Source: Podospora bellae-mahoneyi (taxonomy: Eukaryota > Ascomycota > Sordariomycetes > Sordariales > Podosporaceae). Taken from it: 64,000 nt of DNA. Made by a program: the position numbers and the translations under genes. Below, in pieces: positions 22,371 to 32,031 of this stretch. The stretch is from assembly GCF_035222275.1 (NCBI RefSeq), contig NC_085881.1, forward strand, positions 4,278,001-4,342,000. The letters run 5' to 3'. Under the pieces are notes generated by a model. That model made no database searches, had not been told where the DNA came from, and was given only the letters and a program-made list of their open reading frames with translations. Each line of letters opens with the position of its first letter. Positions within the stretch are counted from its first letter, which is position 1.

Positions 22371-24844
22371 ATGGATCCAGAAACCCAGAAAGATGAAGAG
22401 CAGGCGCCCATATACACCATTCCTTCAAGGCGACTCGGTGCTCTTGAGCACCCAATGATCATAAAAAATCTCGACAAAGGCATCAAGACCTTGGGTCAGA
22501 ACAATGCTTTCCAAGCCGTAAGTTGCATCACATGAAAGTTCACAATTTAATACTTACAATCTCTCAGATTCTCGACTCGGCCAGTCCCCAAATCTCTGTG
22601 CCTCTCTACCTCAGACCAGATAATCCCACCGCCCGCCCTCTCACCTCCCACAACGCCCTCACCCACAATGTCGTCCTCAAGGTCACAGTCCCTAAGCGAA
22701 CAGGTCGCAAGCGCAAAAGAGGAACCGACGATCCCTGGGAAGGTGAAGTCCTCCCTCCATCCGACTCGTCAGAGGTCCTCTCCCGCGATCGACTGGACCA
22801 CCCAGCCATCATCCGCCGCAAACTGCAAGATAATCCCACGACCTACACCGTCACCCCAGTCGGCATAATCAACAACACCCACCGCTATCGCGGCCTCGCC
22901 GACTTTCAGTACTCCCTCTCTCACTCTAAGTTCATGAACAAGTTCGTCTCCAACGTCTTGCCGGGTGACATCAACAAACTCAAGAACTTCTCTTTGGCTC
23001 CCGGGATTGAAATAGGCAAAGACATCGATTTGATCCCACCCCCTTATTTCACCCCAATGTCGCTGCCTTTTAGTTATGGGTACAACCAAAACCCCCACAC
23101 AAAGGAACTCGCCTCTGGTGGCTCGAAACTCGTCCCAGACGGGGTAGACGACAACTCTGACGAGGACGATGAATACGCCCGTGTGGTCAACGTCACAGCC
23201 CGCGGCCCAGCAGCGGGTTACTTCATCGCCCAGGATGAATACCCTGTGCCCACGGCACCCAAAAAACAACCCGATATGACGGACCCCCAAATCGCCGCGA
23301 TTATTAATGAAATGTGTGCTGCCATGGAGGAGAGACCAATCTGGACACGCAGGTCGATGTGGAATCGGCTTGGTGCCAAATTCGCGGAACTACCCAAGAA
23401 TGGCGGGCTGGTGAGGCATTGTCTGCAGTTTGCGGGGTATCAGTTCAAGGGGGGCCCGTGGAGGGATGCGCTGGTGAAGTACGGCTTGGATCCGAGATCT
23501 GACCCCAAGTATAGGGTGTATCAGACTTTGATATTCAAGCTGCACAAGACGAGAATTGGGAGCGTGGGACGGAGCTGGCAGGCGGTGAGGAGGAATGAGA
23601 TTTCGGTGACGAATTTTGGGAGGTACTGGAGGGAGTTGGGGGTGGGCAATGGGGCTCCGAGGATGGGTGGGAGGGTGGATGAGGCGTTGTTGAGGACGCA
23701 TGTGTTTGACGGGGAGAGTTTCAGCACGGATGGGAAGGTGTGGCAGGTGATTGATATTACTGACCCGCTGCTGAAGAGCTTGTTTGAGGGGGCCGAGGTG
23801 AGGCAGGTTTGTGATAATGAGGTTAGTGGCTTCTATCACCGGGTTTTGTGGTCGGTGGCGAAGGCGATTATGAAGACGAAGATGTTGGCGGTGAGGTTCA
23901 ACCGGGAGTTGAGGGATGAGGACTTTTCGGCGGCGTTGGAGGCGGTTAGGGGCCCTGAAAACGGCGGCGATGGGGGTGGGGGTAGGAGTATTGGGATCAG
24001 TTTGCCGGATTTGAACCTGAGCCCGGAGGAGTGTGAGCAGTTGAGGGGGCACAAGATGAGGCCGGGGGTGAAGCAGGGGACGAAGAGGGATCGGTGGGCG
24101 GAGAAGAAGAAGAAGACGCATTATCGGGTGAGGATCCCGTTGAAGGATGTGGAGGAGAAGGAGGCGAGGAAGATGATTTGGTTGTTGACTAGGCATGAGA
24201 AGAAATCGGAGGACGAAGGGGGGGTTATTGACCCCGCTTTGGCTGGGGTTGGGGTCGAGGTTGTGGGGGGTAAGGAGAGTTCTGCTTCCACGGCTGACAA
24301 GGAGATACAAAAAGTTGCAGAGAAACCAGACGGTGTTATGCCGAGCATCGAGGGCGCTGGCGAAGAGGAAGAAGATGATGATGAAGACGGTGTACTCCAA
24401 GACATCCTCGACGACATGGAAGAAGACGAGGAAGGCAGTAGCACCAGTGACAGTGAAGAGGAAGAAAACGAAGGCGAAGAAGAAGAAGAGAGTCTTGACT
24501 CGGAGGAAGACTTGGAAGAGGATGAAGAAGAAGACGAGGAAGAAGAGGTCGAGGAATTCGACAGTCAACAGGTGGATCAGAACCGCGGTATGGCTATACC
24601 CACCAGCAAAAAGACTGTCACTTTTGAAGACGGACTTGGTGTGGTACAAGAGGAATTTGACTATGATGAGATGGAGGAAGAGGTTGATTACGATGAACAG
24701 GAGGAGGGCTACGGGGATGGCGAAGAGTTCGGGGGTTATGATGAGGATGAGGAAGGGTACTATGATGATGACGAAGATGGGTATCCAGAGGACGAGTACT
24801 ATGATGAGGGCGGGGTGGATCGTGCTGATGAACCACAGCACTGA
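22371..24844 (+). CDS. Transcription factor TFIIIC subunit tau95 (Sfc1/Tfc1, GTF3C5 type)
   Basis: Two exons (22371-22517, 22568-24844; 50-nt intron with GTAAGT donor, phase 0) give 807 residues. tau95 belongs to the TFIIIC tauA module that binds the A box of tRNA genes and recruits TFIIIB for RNA polymerase III. The N-terminal dimerisation barrel begins at [20 protein letters not shown] and includes the conserved VTPVGIINNTHRYRGLADFQ and MNKFVSNVLPGDINKLKNFS. The central DNA-binding region contains EERPIWTRRSMWNRLGAKFA and FKGGPWRDALVKYGLDPRSD. The last 180 residues are an acidic Glu/Asp/Gly/Tyr-rich tail, usual in fungal tau95. Exon 2 codon use shifts from C-ending to G-ending codons about a third of the way in, without any break in homology. 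Confidence 0.93.
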
Positions 24845-26059
24845 GCCGGTGGTCTACATGAGACAGTGTATATATCACAGCACAACTCATGTATATGTAC
24901 CTTGTAATGAAGCATACATATCAGTATGACCCAACTGCCAACTCTGCCCATGATGGCCTAAAAAGAAGCAAAAGAAGACCACCCCTCCTGGGAGGAGGAC
25001 CCAGCGCAACGGAATGAGAATCCACTATGTTAACCGATACACCAGAGGTCTGCTCTTCGGTCTGATATTGCTTGCCTGTTTGATGGAAGCTGCTGGCGGA
25101 AAACTGTATCGTACTGGGCAGTGAGGTGGGCAGGCGGGTGTGGCAGGAAGAAGTGCTTGTCTTGAGAAGGGACGTGGCGGTAGAGTCATCATGCCGCGTG
25201 ACGTTGGGTGGGAGAAACTAGGAAAGGAAGGAAGGGGCGGGGAGAAGGCAGGAGGCAGGTGGGTTCTTGCCTCGCGGTTGTTAGGTAGGCAGGAACAACG
25301 ATGTGGACGGTCCCGTCTTTCCATATGGCAGGTCAAGAGTTCTCGCGGCAAACATCCCATTGAAAAACAGATGTAGCTCTTTGAAATGGCCAGTTTATAC
25401 ATTGTAGTTTATATGTGTGGATTCTATACATTTAAGATTATATGTTCATACCACCCCCTGATTTCACACACAAGGGCAATCCAACTCCTCACAAGTAGAG
25501 TAATAGCTGAACCCCCGTTCCATGGATGAGCATTCCATCACGGGTATCACACCCGCGAGTCCATCGCCGAATCCCCCCAGTGCGGCCCAGGGACAGCTGA
25601 GATGCCAGACTGAACCCGAGTGTATGGGTTGACTAAAAGGGTTGGACAGTCCCCGGTAACCAAACGGCTGATCGTTGATGTGGGCCGGGCCGTTGATCTT
25701 GAGCTTTGTTGGTAGGAAGAGGAGACCTGGGTTTGTACAGGATAGCTACGCTTTGTGGTTGTTGTTGTTGTTGTTGTTGTTGGTCCAGGCACTGTTGCAG
25801 TCGAGAGCCCGGGGGACAAATAGGTAAGGTAGTTTGTTCACTTGTAATTGCTGACAGGCCGAAAGAACAGCCAAATCGGTGGGCTAAGGCTGGTTGCTGG
25901 ATACCTACATTGAAGCACTTGGGTGGGTTGTACTTTTGGTCCTCGTGAAGATGTTTCGTCAAGCTCGGTCGTAGAATAAGTGTAACTCCATTCTTCTCCA
26001 CAGGCCATCGAATTTTCAAGCCAGCAACCATAGACACAGTTTCAGTGAGGCCTGTGATC
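24845..26059. other. Intergenic region downstream of the tau95 gene
   Basis: 3' flank of tau95 followed by non-coding DNA. It holds a (GTT)n microsatellite at about 25757-25781. Short open frames on both strands lack features. No gene supported. Confidence 0.5.
25757..25781. repeat. (GTT)n microsatellite
   Basis: Eight GTT units in non-coding DNA between the tau95 gene and the cysteine-rich protein relic. Confidence 0.85.
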
Positions 26060-26551
26060 GAGGCCTCCGGGCTTCTTTGATAACGATTTGACCAGAGAAC
26101 CGAACGTTGGACACCGCAAACCCATAGTCTTCACACGCAAGCACCTTGTTCGCACAGTAAGACTGAATGGACTGCTTGAGCGATGGATAGACAAGTGACC
26201 TTCCAGGTATAACCGAAATTATACTTCGCCGCCGGTGGAGGTGTGTAATAAGTGATTGTTATCATGTAGCAGTTACTCGACAGGCACTTGATGGCATCAC
26301 GACTTTCGTAAGGTCATTGGCCACGCCTGAACTTGTCCTCGAGAACTTCCTGCTCGGCGGTGTTGTCTGGGTCGGCAGAACCGCCCTCACAAATAAGAGG
26401 GGATTGACATCGTCGGGTGGATCTTGGCCCGTCCAAGCGGTGACGGCGCCGTCGGCAACCTGAACCCACAGGAGTATTGAGCTGCTGCTTCATGTCACAA
26501 GTCCCGCCGACCCAAGAGACATCGAAGCACTGGATATCAACAGTGTGAAGT
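26060..26551 (-). pseudogene. Decayed gene for a cysteine-rich, probably secreted protein
   Basis: On the minus strand four protein-like segments follow one another in different frames. The first, read down from 26551, contains VDIQCFDVSWVGGTCDMKQQ. The second contains VADGAVTAWTGQDPPDDVNP. The third contains ICEGGSADPDNTAEQEVLED, an in-frame TGA, then IKCLSSNCYMITITYYTPPP and KYNFGYTWKVTC. The fourth contains SIQSYCANKVLACEDYGFAV and NVRFSGQIVIKEA. Each has balanced amino-acid composition and regularly spaced cysteines, but joining them needs at least three one-base frameshifts and suppression of one stop, with no GT..AG introns of usable length at the breaks. I do not recognise the family. 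The cysteine pattern suggests an extracellular protein, though no signal peptide can be read at the degraded 5' end. The boundaries are approximate. Confidence 0.5.
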
Positions 26552-27219
26552 TTGCTCTATCCGGTAAGATGGCGAGCATGCAGCAGTGAAATAATGCTCT
26601 TCACGATAAAATCAGGAAAGAAGGAACCAGCTTGATGAAGGCTGGCCGCCGACTTGTGGGGGAAAGCGTTGATGCATCATGTTCAAGATAGACACGTTAT
26701 GGTTTACCAGCTTTCTCTCCATCTCATCTCACCTTGAGCCATACACATCGTCGAAATTACACCCAGGTATCAAGGGTTGCTTCTATAATCTCGCATTCTT
26801 CTTGGAGCCCCTCATTTGCATGACACCCTTTCAAACTTGATCAAATGTGAGTATGCCAGGAATCAGTCAGTCACAAGCTAGCAGTTCCCTGACTTGCGCT
26901 ACATATGATCGTTCGTGCCTTTGTCTGCAGTCGATTGCTGCCTGGCAATAAAGCAATTTACGATCATGGCAGGCGCCAGTGCGGGTTGTAGTTGCCATCT
27001 TTGACCAGAATTCCCCAGCCAACCAATGACTGCCAAAGCAAGCAGCTTGCGTGATGTGTGCGAGTGTAGGGAAGGAGCAAAGCGAGCCAAGGGCACCTCA
27101 ACTCTCCTGTGGTCAATGAGATTGGATTGAAGGTTGGCTGTTTCACATCTTGGGGCCAAAGCATCGCAACTCAGGCAAAAGACAGGAAAGAAGAATATCA
27201 TCGACCACCAATCATCAAG
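26552..27219. other. Intergenic region upstream of the eL43 gene
   Basis: Probably includes the eL43 promoter and the upstream flank of the decayed gene on the other strand. No further gene seen. Confidence 0.45.
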
Positions 27220-27678
27220 ATGTCCAAGCGCACAAAGAGTACGTATCACCCATCTTCCACCCGATAAGCCTTGCCAACACTTCACAGAAGTCGGGATTGC
27301 CGGCAAGTATGGTGCCCGATACGGCGCCTCACTCCGAAAGCAGCTCAAGCGCATTGAAACTTCTCAACATGCCCGCTACCTCTGGTAACTCCTCCCTTGC
27401 TGCCTCTGTCTTCAGACATTTCTGCCTAACCATATTAAAGCCCCTCCTGTGGCAAAAACGCAATCAAGCGGGTTTCCACCGGTATCTGGAAATGCAATAG
27501 GTGCAATAAGACTGTGACTGGAGGCGCCTACCTTCTCTCGTAAGTTAAGCTCTCACTTGGGTATAGAGAAACGGGCAGCCAGGACTTTGCTGATGAATCT
27601 GCTCAAAGGACACCTGCTGCAACAACGACTCGTTCAACGCTTCGTCGGCTCCGCGACCTCAAGGAAGGAAAGGTTTGA
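27220..27678 (+). CDS. Divergent ribosomal protein eL43 (L37Ae family)
   Basis: Four exons (27220-27238, 27288-27384, 27441-27539, 27609-27678) give 94 residues; family length is about 92. The product opens [20 protein letters not shown] and continues [19 protein letters not shown]. It keeps the four zinc-binding cysteines as CPSC...WKCNRC, then has [20 protein letters not shown]. eL43 is a zinc-ribbon protein of the large ribosomal subunit. Several positions that are nearly invariant in fungal eL43 (CTFCGK, GIWNC, the VSTPAAAA segment) differ here, and the C-terminus KEGKV is unusual. The first intron (49 nt) has donor GTACGT. The second and third (56 and 69 nt) use AAAG acceptors instead of the usual YAG, although both have good branch sites (CCTAACC, GCTGATGA). 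This may be a second, specialised copy; whether a canonical copy exists elsewhere cannot be seen here. Confidence 0.8.
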
Positions 27679-29714
27679 TATGTCTCAACCCCCATGATGG
27701 AAAGAACATGTGGTCGGATGCTTGATCATGGCCGTCTTGGGGATGATTTTGTTTTGCCCCTCGGCACCGGGGTTCCATGTCAGGTAGTGCACTGACTTTA
27801 AATGAATGGAAGAATATTGCGAGAACTGTGCCAGCCGGAGCCAATCGATGTATGGTTCACGGTCCAGACATAACTGCAATGTCCTTGATCATCGAGCTCT
27901 CCTCGGTTTGGCATGCGCGTGAAAAGGAACTTTGGTGTAACCTCTTGAACGTGCATACAGCTGCAGGTATTTTGCTCAGCCTGATTCTGCGTGCCAACCG
28001 CTAATGCATGGCCTTATACGAGCCATTTGAATTGGTTTGTTTGCTCTGATATCCCAAATCTTGCATGAATCACAGCACAATCGGGATGGCGATGGTTGAG
28101 TCCCGTCAAGCGCCCACTGACACACAAGAAAGCCCGTTGGCTTCACTTGGGGCTGGGGATAACAATGTTTTCACAAGATCCCGCCTGATGTTGGATATGA
28201 TCTGAGTCACGGTGGAGTTTTCGTCAGATCGCAGCTTTCAAGCCTGTGCCAAGTTGCAAGAACGGGAGCTGCCGATGCAGGAGATCTGTAACTATTCTGA
28301 GCAAGAATAGACCGCCGATCGGAACTGTCAAACAAAGGTACCGGCAGCTTGGTCAGGTGCGGCTCCGATCCGAACCCCACCCCCGGGCTGGCGGCTATCT
28401 TAACGTTTCGCGTGACCAACGCTTGCCTTGATGGTGTAGGGTGCTCACAGACAGGCAAGACAGGCTGGCAGATTGGATCCGCCCCGTGCGCTGGTGACAA
28501 CTTCCACATGTGATCCAACCAGTGATATCGATCTCTTGTGCGGCAGTTTCCCGCTTGGTGCGCTTGTGTCAGTGCTTGGGAGATGGGAGGTAGCCTGGAA
28601 TCGGAAAGTCAGAGATGTGGTTGTAGGGAAGGAGAGCAGTGGTGGCCTCCGCTCTCATTAACAGCGGAGCAAATAAGCCGCCCATGAATTGGTTAGCATC
28701 TCCTTTCTTACTCAACCTTCCAACGCCCATCTCCGTGGTACTTTCACGAATATCCGTCGTGTTCAGCGGAGAGAGAAGTCCGAAGCAAGTGACACGACAG
28801 ACCGAACTCCGCTTGTTCCCGATCATGCTTCAACGCCAGTGGTCCAGGAGGGTAGTGGTGCGTATGATAGATTTGGAAGCTGCAGAGCATCGACGATCGT
28901 GATGGCATCTTCCCCTGATCCCCCTGATGTCAACATCCAACTGGCCAAGGCAACAACACATTGCCTCCACGGATGACCAACGCTTGGGATTGTCATTGGA
29001 GCTTCAACCAACACGTGTACCGTCGGCTTTAGAACTTGACTCCATAGGCATATCTTAGTGCCCTTTCAACTTGATTGATGCTCCTCGGCTCAATGGTTCG
29101 TTTCGAAGGCCGCAGCGCGGGGCAGGAGCCGGCCGATTGTTGTTGACTTGTTTGTTCTCCCCGCAAAGAAGCAGCAAAAGTGGTGACGTAGTTTTGCATT
29201 GTCAGGTTGGAGTTGGCCAATTGCGGGTCATCTTGGCAGCGAAAGAGCCCCTCTTGCGTCACCGACATGGACCCAAAGAAGCTTTTGGGCTGACTGGGGC
29301 TAATCCGCTAATCCGCTTTTGGGTTGCTCTAGAACGTCACTTGGAGATTTAGGGCAACCGCTGCAAAACACCCAGACTGGCAGGAGCAGTTAAGGAAGTG
29401 AAGTTTGTCTGAGAAGGCTGAAGTGACAGATTTTGAGGATATCGGCCTTCAAGATACAGTTCAGACCGTAAGCATTTACAATCTTCCAACTGACAGTTAC
29501 CAAAATGTACCCATAGTTCATTAACGGATGTATGATCCTGTAGACAACAAACTGGTCAACAGTAGGACGAGTCCCCAATTGTGCTATACCATTCATGCTT
29601 CTGCTAGCAATTGGGTAATGCAGTTTCAAAGGACCTCACAAGCCCCACAGTCCTGAGCCACAATTGTGCACCTACCTTAAATGGAGAGGCCACAACGGCT
29701 GGTCAACTGGTAAC

Positions 29715-29722
29715 TGACGTCA
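29715..29722. promoter_or_regulatory. CRE-like palindrome TGACGTCA upstream of grg-1
   Basis: A perfect 8-base ATF/CREB-type palindrome 415 bases upstream of the grg-1 start codon. A half-site TACGTCA follows at 29896-29902. Motif match only; binding is inferred. Confidence 0.4.
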
Positions 29723-29750
29723 TGGCCTCCTGAACGCGCGGTTGTCGCGG

Positions 29751-29755
29751 AGGGG
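29751..29755. promoter_or_regulatory. Stress-response-element-like AGGGG motif
   Basis: An AGGGG core here and an inverted CCCCT at 29925-29929, both within 400 bases upstream of grg-1. Short motifs occur by chance, but the homologous gene is known to be stress- and glucose-regulated. Confidence 0.3.
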
Positions 29756-29995
29756 TGGGGTAGTTTGTCTGAACTTGCGTGTACTTGCCTCTTTGATGGC
29801 TGCAAACGCAAGGCCATCCGATCCGTACTTGCCTGCAATAGCTAGACAAGGGCCGAATTAACGCAGGGACAGCGGAATCATGTGAAGGAAGTAGCTACGT
29901 CATAGGAGCTTCTCCTCCGTCACACCCCTCTGATGCCTTCCAGGAGTCAGTCAAACCAGAGATTTGCAAGCAGGCCAGACCCCCCATTGATTGTC

Positions 29996-30002
29996 TATAT
30001 AA
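29996..30002 (+). promoter_or_regulatory. TATA box of grg-1
   Basis: TATATAA lies 135 bases upstream of the ATG. It is followed by a pyrimidine-rich initiator region and a CAA-rich leader free of ATG, the layout of a strongly expressed fungal gene. Confidence 0.65.
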
Positions 30003-30136
30003 TCTCCCATCTTCCACCTCCCAGAGCTGTTCTTTTTCTTCCATCATCAAACAACTCTAGCAGACAATCAATCACTACACTCTACAAACAACTTTCACAC
30101 TCAAACAAACAACTTTCACCACCTACAACTATCAAA

Positions 30137-30406
30137 ATGGAGACCATCAAGAACGCCGGCAACTACGTCGCTGACAAGGTCAACGCTGCCACCTCTGAGG
30201 CTTCCAAGACGACCAACAAGGAGGTCGCCAAGGACTCCAATGCTAGCGCCGGCACTCGGTAAGCATCTCTCCCTTCTCTCATTAATTGGCATCCAATTAA
30301 CACCCTCAACAGTCTCGACGCTGCTGGCAATGCCATCTCCGACAAGTTTGACGAGAAGAAGCACGAGGCCTCCGCTGAGACCAACAAGCAGAAGGCTACC
30401 CACTAA
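30137..30406 (+). CDS. grg-1: Glucose-repressible / clock-controlled small protein GRG-1 (CCG-1)
   Basis: Two exons (30137-30258, 30313-30406) around a 54-nt intron give 71 residues, the size of the Neurospora protein. The sequence opens METIKNAGNYVADKVNAATS and contains SKTTNKEVAKDSNASAGTR, the hallmark of GRG-1/CCG-1. The second half (AISDKFDEKKHEASAE) repeats the charged amphipathic pattern. It is a small, hydrophilic, cysteine-free, probably disordered stress protein. In Neurospora its transcript is very abundant, glucose-repressed, circadian-controlled and induced by heat or osmotic stress; the molecular role is not settled. The promoter here has a clear TATA box and CRE/STRE-like motifs. 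The CAA-rich leader and C-ending codons fit high expression. Confidence 0.93.
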
Positions 30407-31140
30407 GTGCCTTTCACTATCTCAATAACCGCCTTCTGACACTCAACCGCTCATCATTGACGACATCGACCACTGCTTCTTTCGGGCTGGGAGAGACTTG
30501 ATCACAATGGGTTGGTTTTGGACATCATGGGGTGATTGATGGGAGAACTTTTGGTGCATGGATTTCCGTTTCTTTAGGGGACAGTGGATTTCGGGAAGGA
30601 GGATTAGCATTTTAATACCCCCGACTACTAGCTCGGTAGCTTGATAGTCAACCTCGCTTCTTACCCATACTTGTGCCTTTTGCTGTGCTTGGTGATGTGA
30701 CTTGTTCTGTGCCTTTCTGCCGACATCTTTGCTGTGAATTTGCAAGAGTTACTGGTAAAATCCACTCTTCGAATCGAGAATGCTTCTATCTATCGCATGA
30801 TATCAAAAATTCAGAGAGTAGTATTCCTGCTTCCACAACGTTGATATCAGCCAATTCCAGAACATCTTGAGCTGTTCAGCATGAAGTCAAGCGGAGAAAG
30901 TTTGCCCCATATCCACTAGACAGATAGACCCCTGGCGATAGTATCCAATCCCAACCCAGAATCCGGGGTCGGAGACAGCCGTAGTCAGGCTTGGCACCAG
31001 GCAGGTGTGACATGGGGTATCACCACCAAAAATTAATTTTACTCTTGAACGCGACGTGCAAACTCGCGGCGATTTTTCCCCCAGCTTCTTCACCACTTTG
31101 AAAGTCAATCGACCGGTCAATACAGCGCCAAATCACAACC
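30407..31140. other. Intergenic region between grg-1 and the EBP-family gene
   Basis: 3' UTR of grg-1 and the promoter of the next gene. No gene seen. Confidence 0.5.
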
Positions 31141-32031
31141 ATGGACTTCTCGACACACTCGTCGCCCTCGGGCGCCGAGTCCCTTACCTTTATAGAAATG
31201 ATCGACCAGACGACCATCATCTCGCTGCTCTCGACACTCGCGATCCTGTTCGCGGCGCTGGTGATTTCGAAGCTGGTGTTGGACAAGCACACTCCGGGGA
31301 GGCTGAGGTTCCTGTTTGTCTGGCATGCGTTTGACGCGCTGATCCACTTCATACTGGAGGGGAGTTTTGTGTGGCACTGCCTGTTCAGCAGCACGTCGGT
31401 GAGGGAGGTGAAGGGGGATTACTTCCCGACGCCGTATTATTATTTGGGGCAGGACCAAAAGGGACGGGTTTGGGGCTCGCAGGCGGCTGTAGGGCAGGAG
31501 GGGTATTTGGGTGCTATGGCGCAGTTGTGGATGGTGTATGCCAAGGCTGATCGGAGGTGGGCGGGGGTTGATTTGGCGACATTGAGTATTGAGATTATTA
31601 CGGTTGTTTTTGGGGGTGTGATGGCGGTGTTGGTTTGTTGGGATTTGGCGAGGAAGAATGTGGCTAGGGGGAACTTGGCTAGTGAGTATATTCTCGGGGG
31701 AGGTGCAGGTGAGGATGGGAGGATTGCTAATGGGAGATACAGTGATCATTCTTGCGACGGCCGAGTTGTATGGTGGGTATATGACTTTTATGCCGGAATG
31801 GTTGAGCGGGAGCGCCAACTTGGATACGAGCAACTTTATGTACAAGTGGATTTTCTTGGCCTTTTTCAATGTAAGTTGTTTGATGGCGATGTCGTGGGGG
31901 GGAGGTTGCTAACGGTTTGATAGGGCCTTTGGGTGGTTATCCCTCTGTATGCCATCTACGTGGCTGGAGCGGACATTTACGACGCTATCTGGGTCAGGTC
32001 TATTGTTGAGGAGCAGAAGAAAGACGAGTAA
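31141..32031 (+). CDS. EBP/EXPERA-domain membrane protein, putative sterol Delta8-Delta7 isomerase
   Basis: Three exons (31141-31681, 31743-31870, 31924-32031; introns 61 and 53 nt) give 258 residues. The emopamil-binding-protein family isomerises the sterol Delta8 double bond to Delta7 in the ER. The acidic and aromatic residues of the EBP active site appear kept: LIHFILEGSFVWH (His and Glu in helix 2), ATLSIEIITVVFGG (Glu in helix 3) and FNGLWVVIPLYAI (Trp in the last helix). Other conserved parts are ATAELYGGYMTFMPEWLSGS and YDAIW. There are four hydrophobic helices after a polar N-terminus. The reading frame extends through both introns for some distance with loss of similarity, so the spliced form is preferred. 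Fungi normally use the unrelated Erg2 for this step, so this protein may act on another sterol or terpenoid substrate or be a binding protein; that is open. Confidence 0.85.

Larger units (their letters stand above)
27679..30136. other. Intergenic region, 2.5 kb, upstream of grg-1
   Basis: No gene could be supported. A plus-strand frame at 28689-28976 has a somewhat protein-like composition but no recognised motif. An 8-nt tandem duplication (TAATCCGC) lies at about 29302-29318. The last 450 bases hold promoter motifs of the grg-1 gene, listed separately. Confidence 0.5.

Noticed and set aside
23390-24841. 483-codon minus-strand frame with hydrophobic runs
   Set aside because: Antisense of the tau95 gene; the Ile/Val/Phe runs come from the acidic tail's Asp/Glu codons.
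28689-28976. Plus-strand frame with protein-like composition upstream of grg-1
   Set aside because: No recognisable motif, no supporting exon signals; could be a relic but the evidence is too thin to call.
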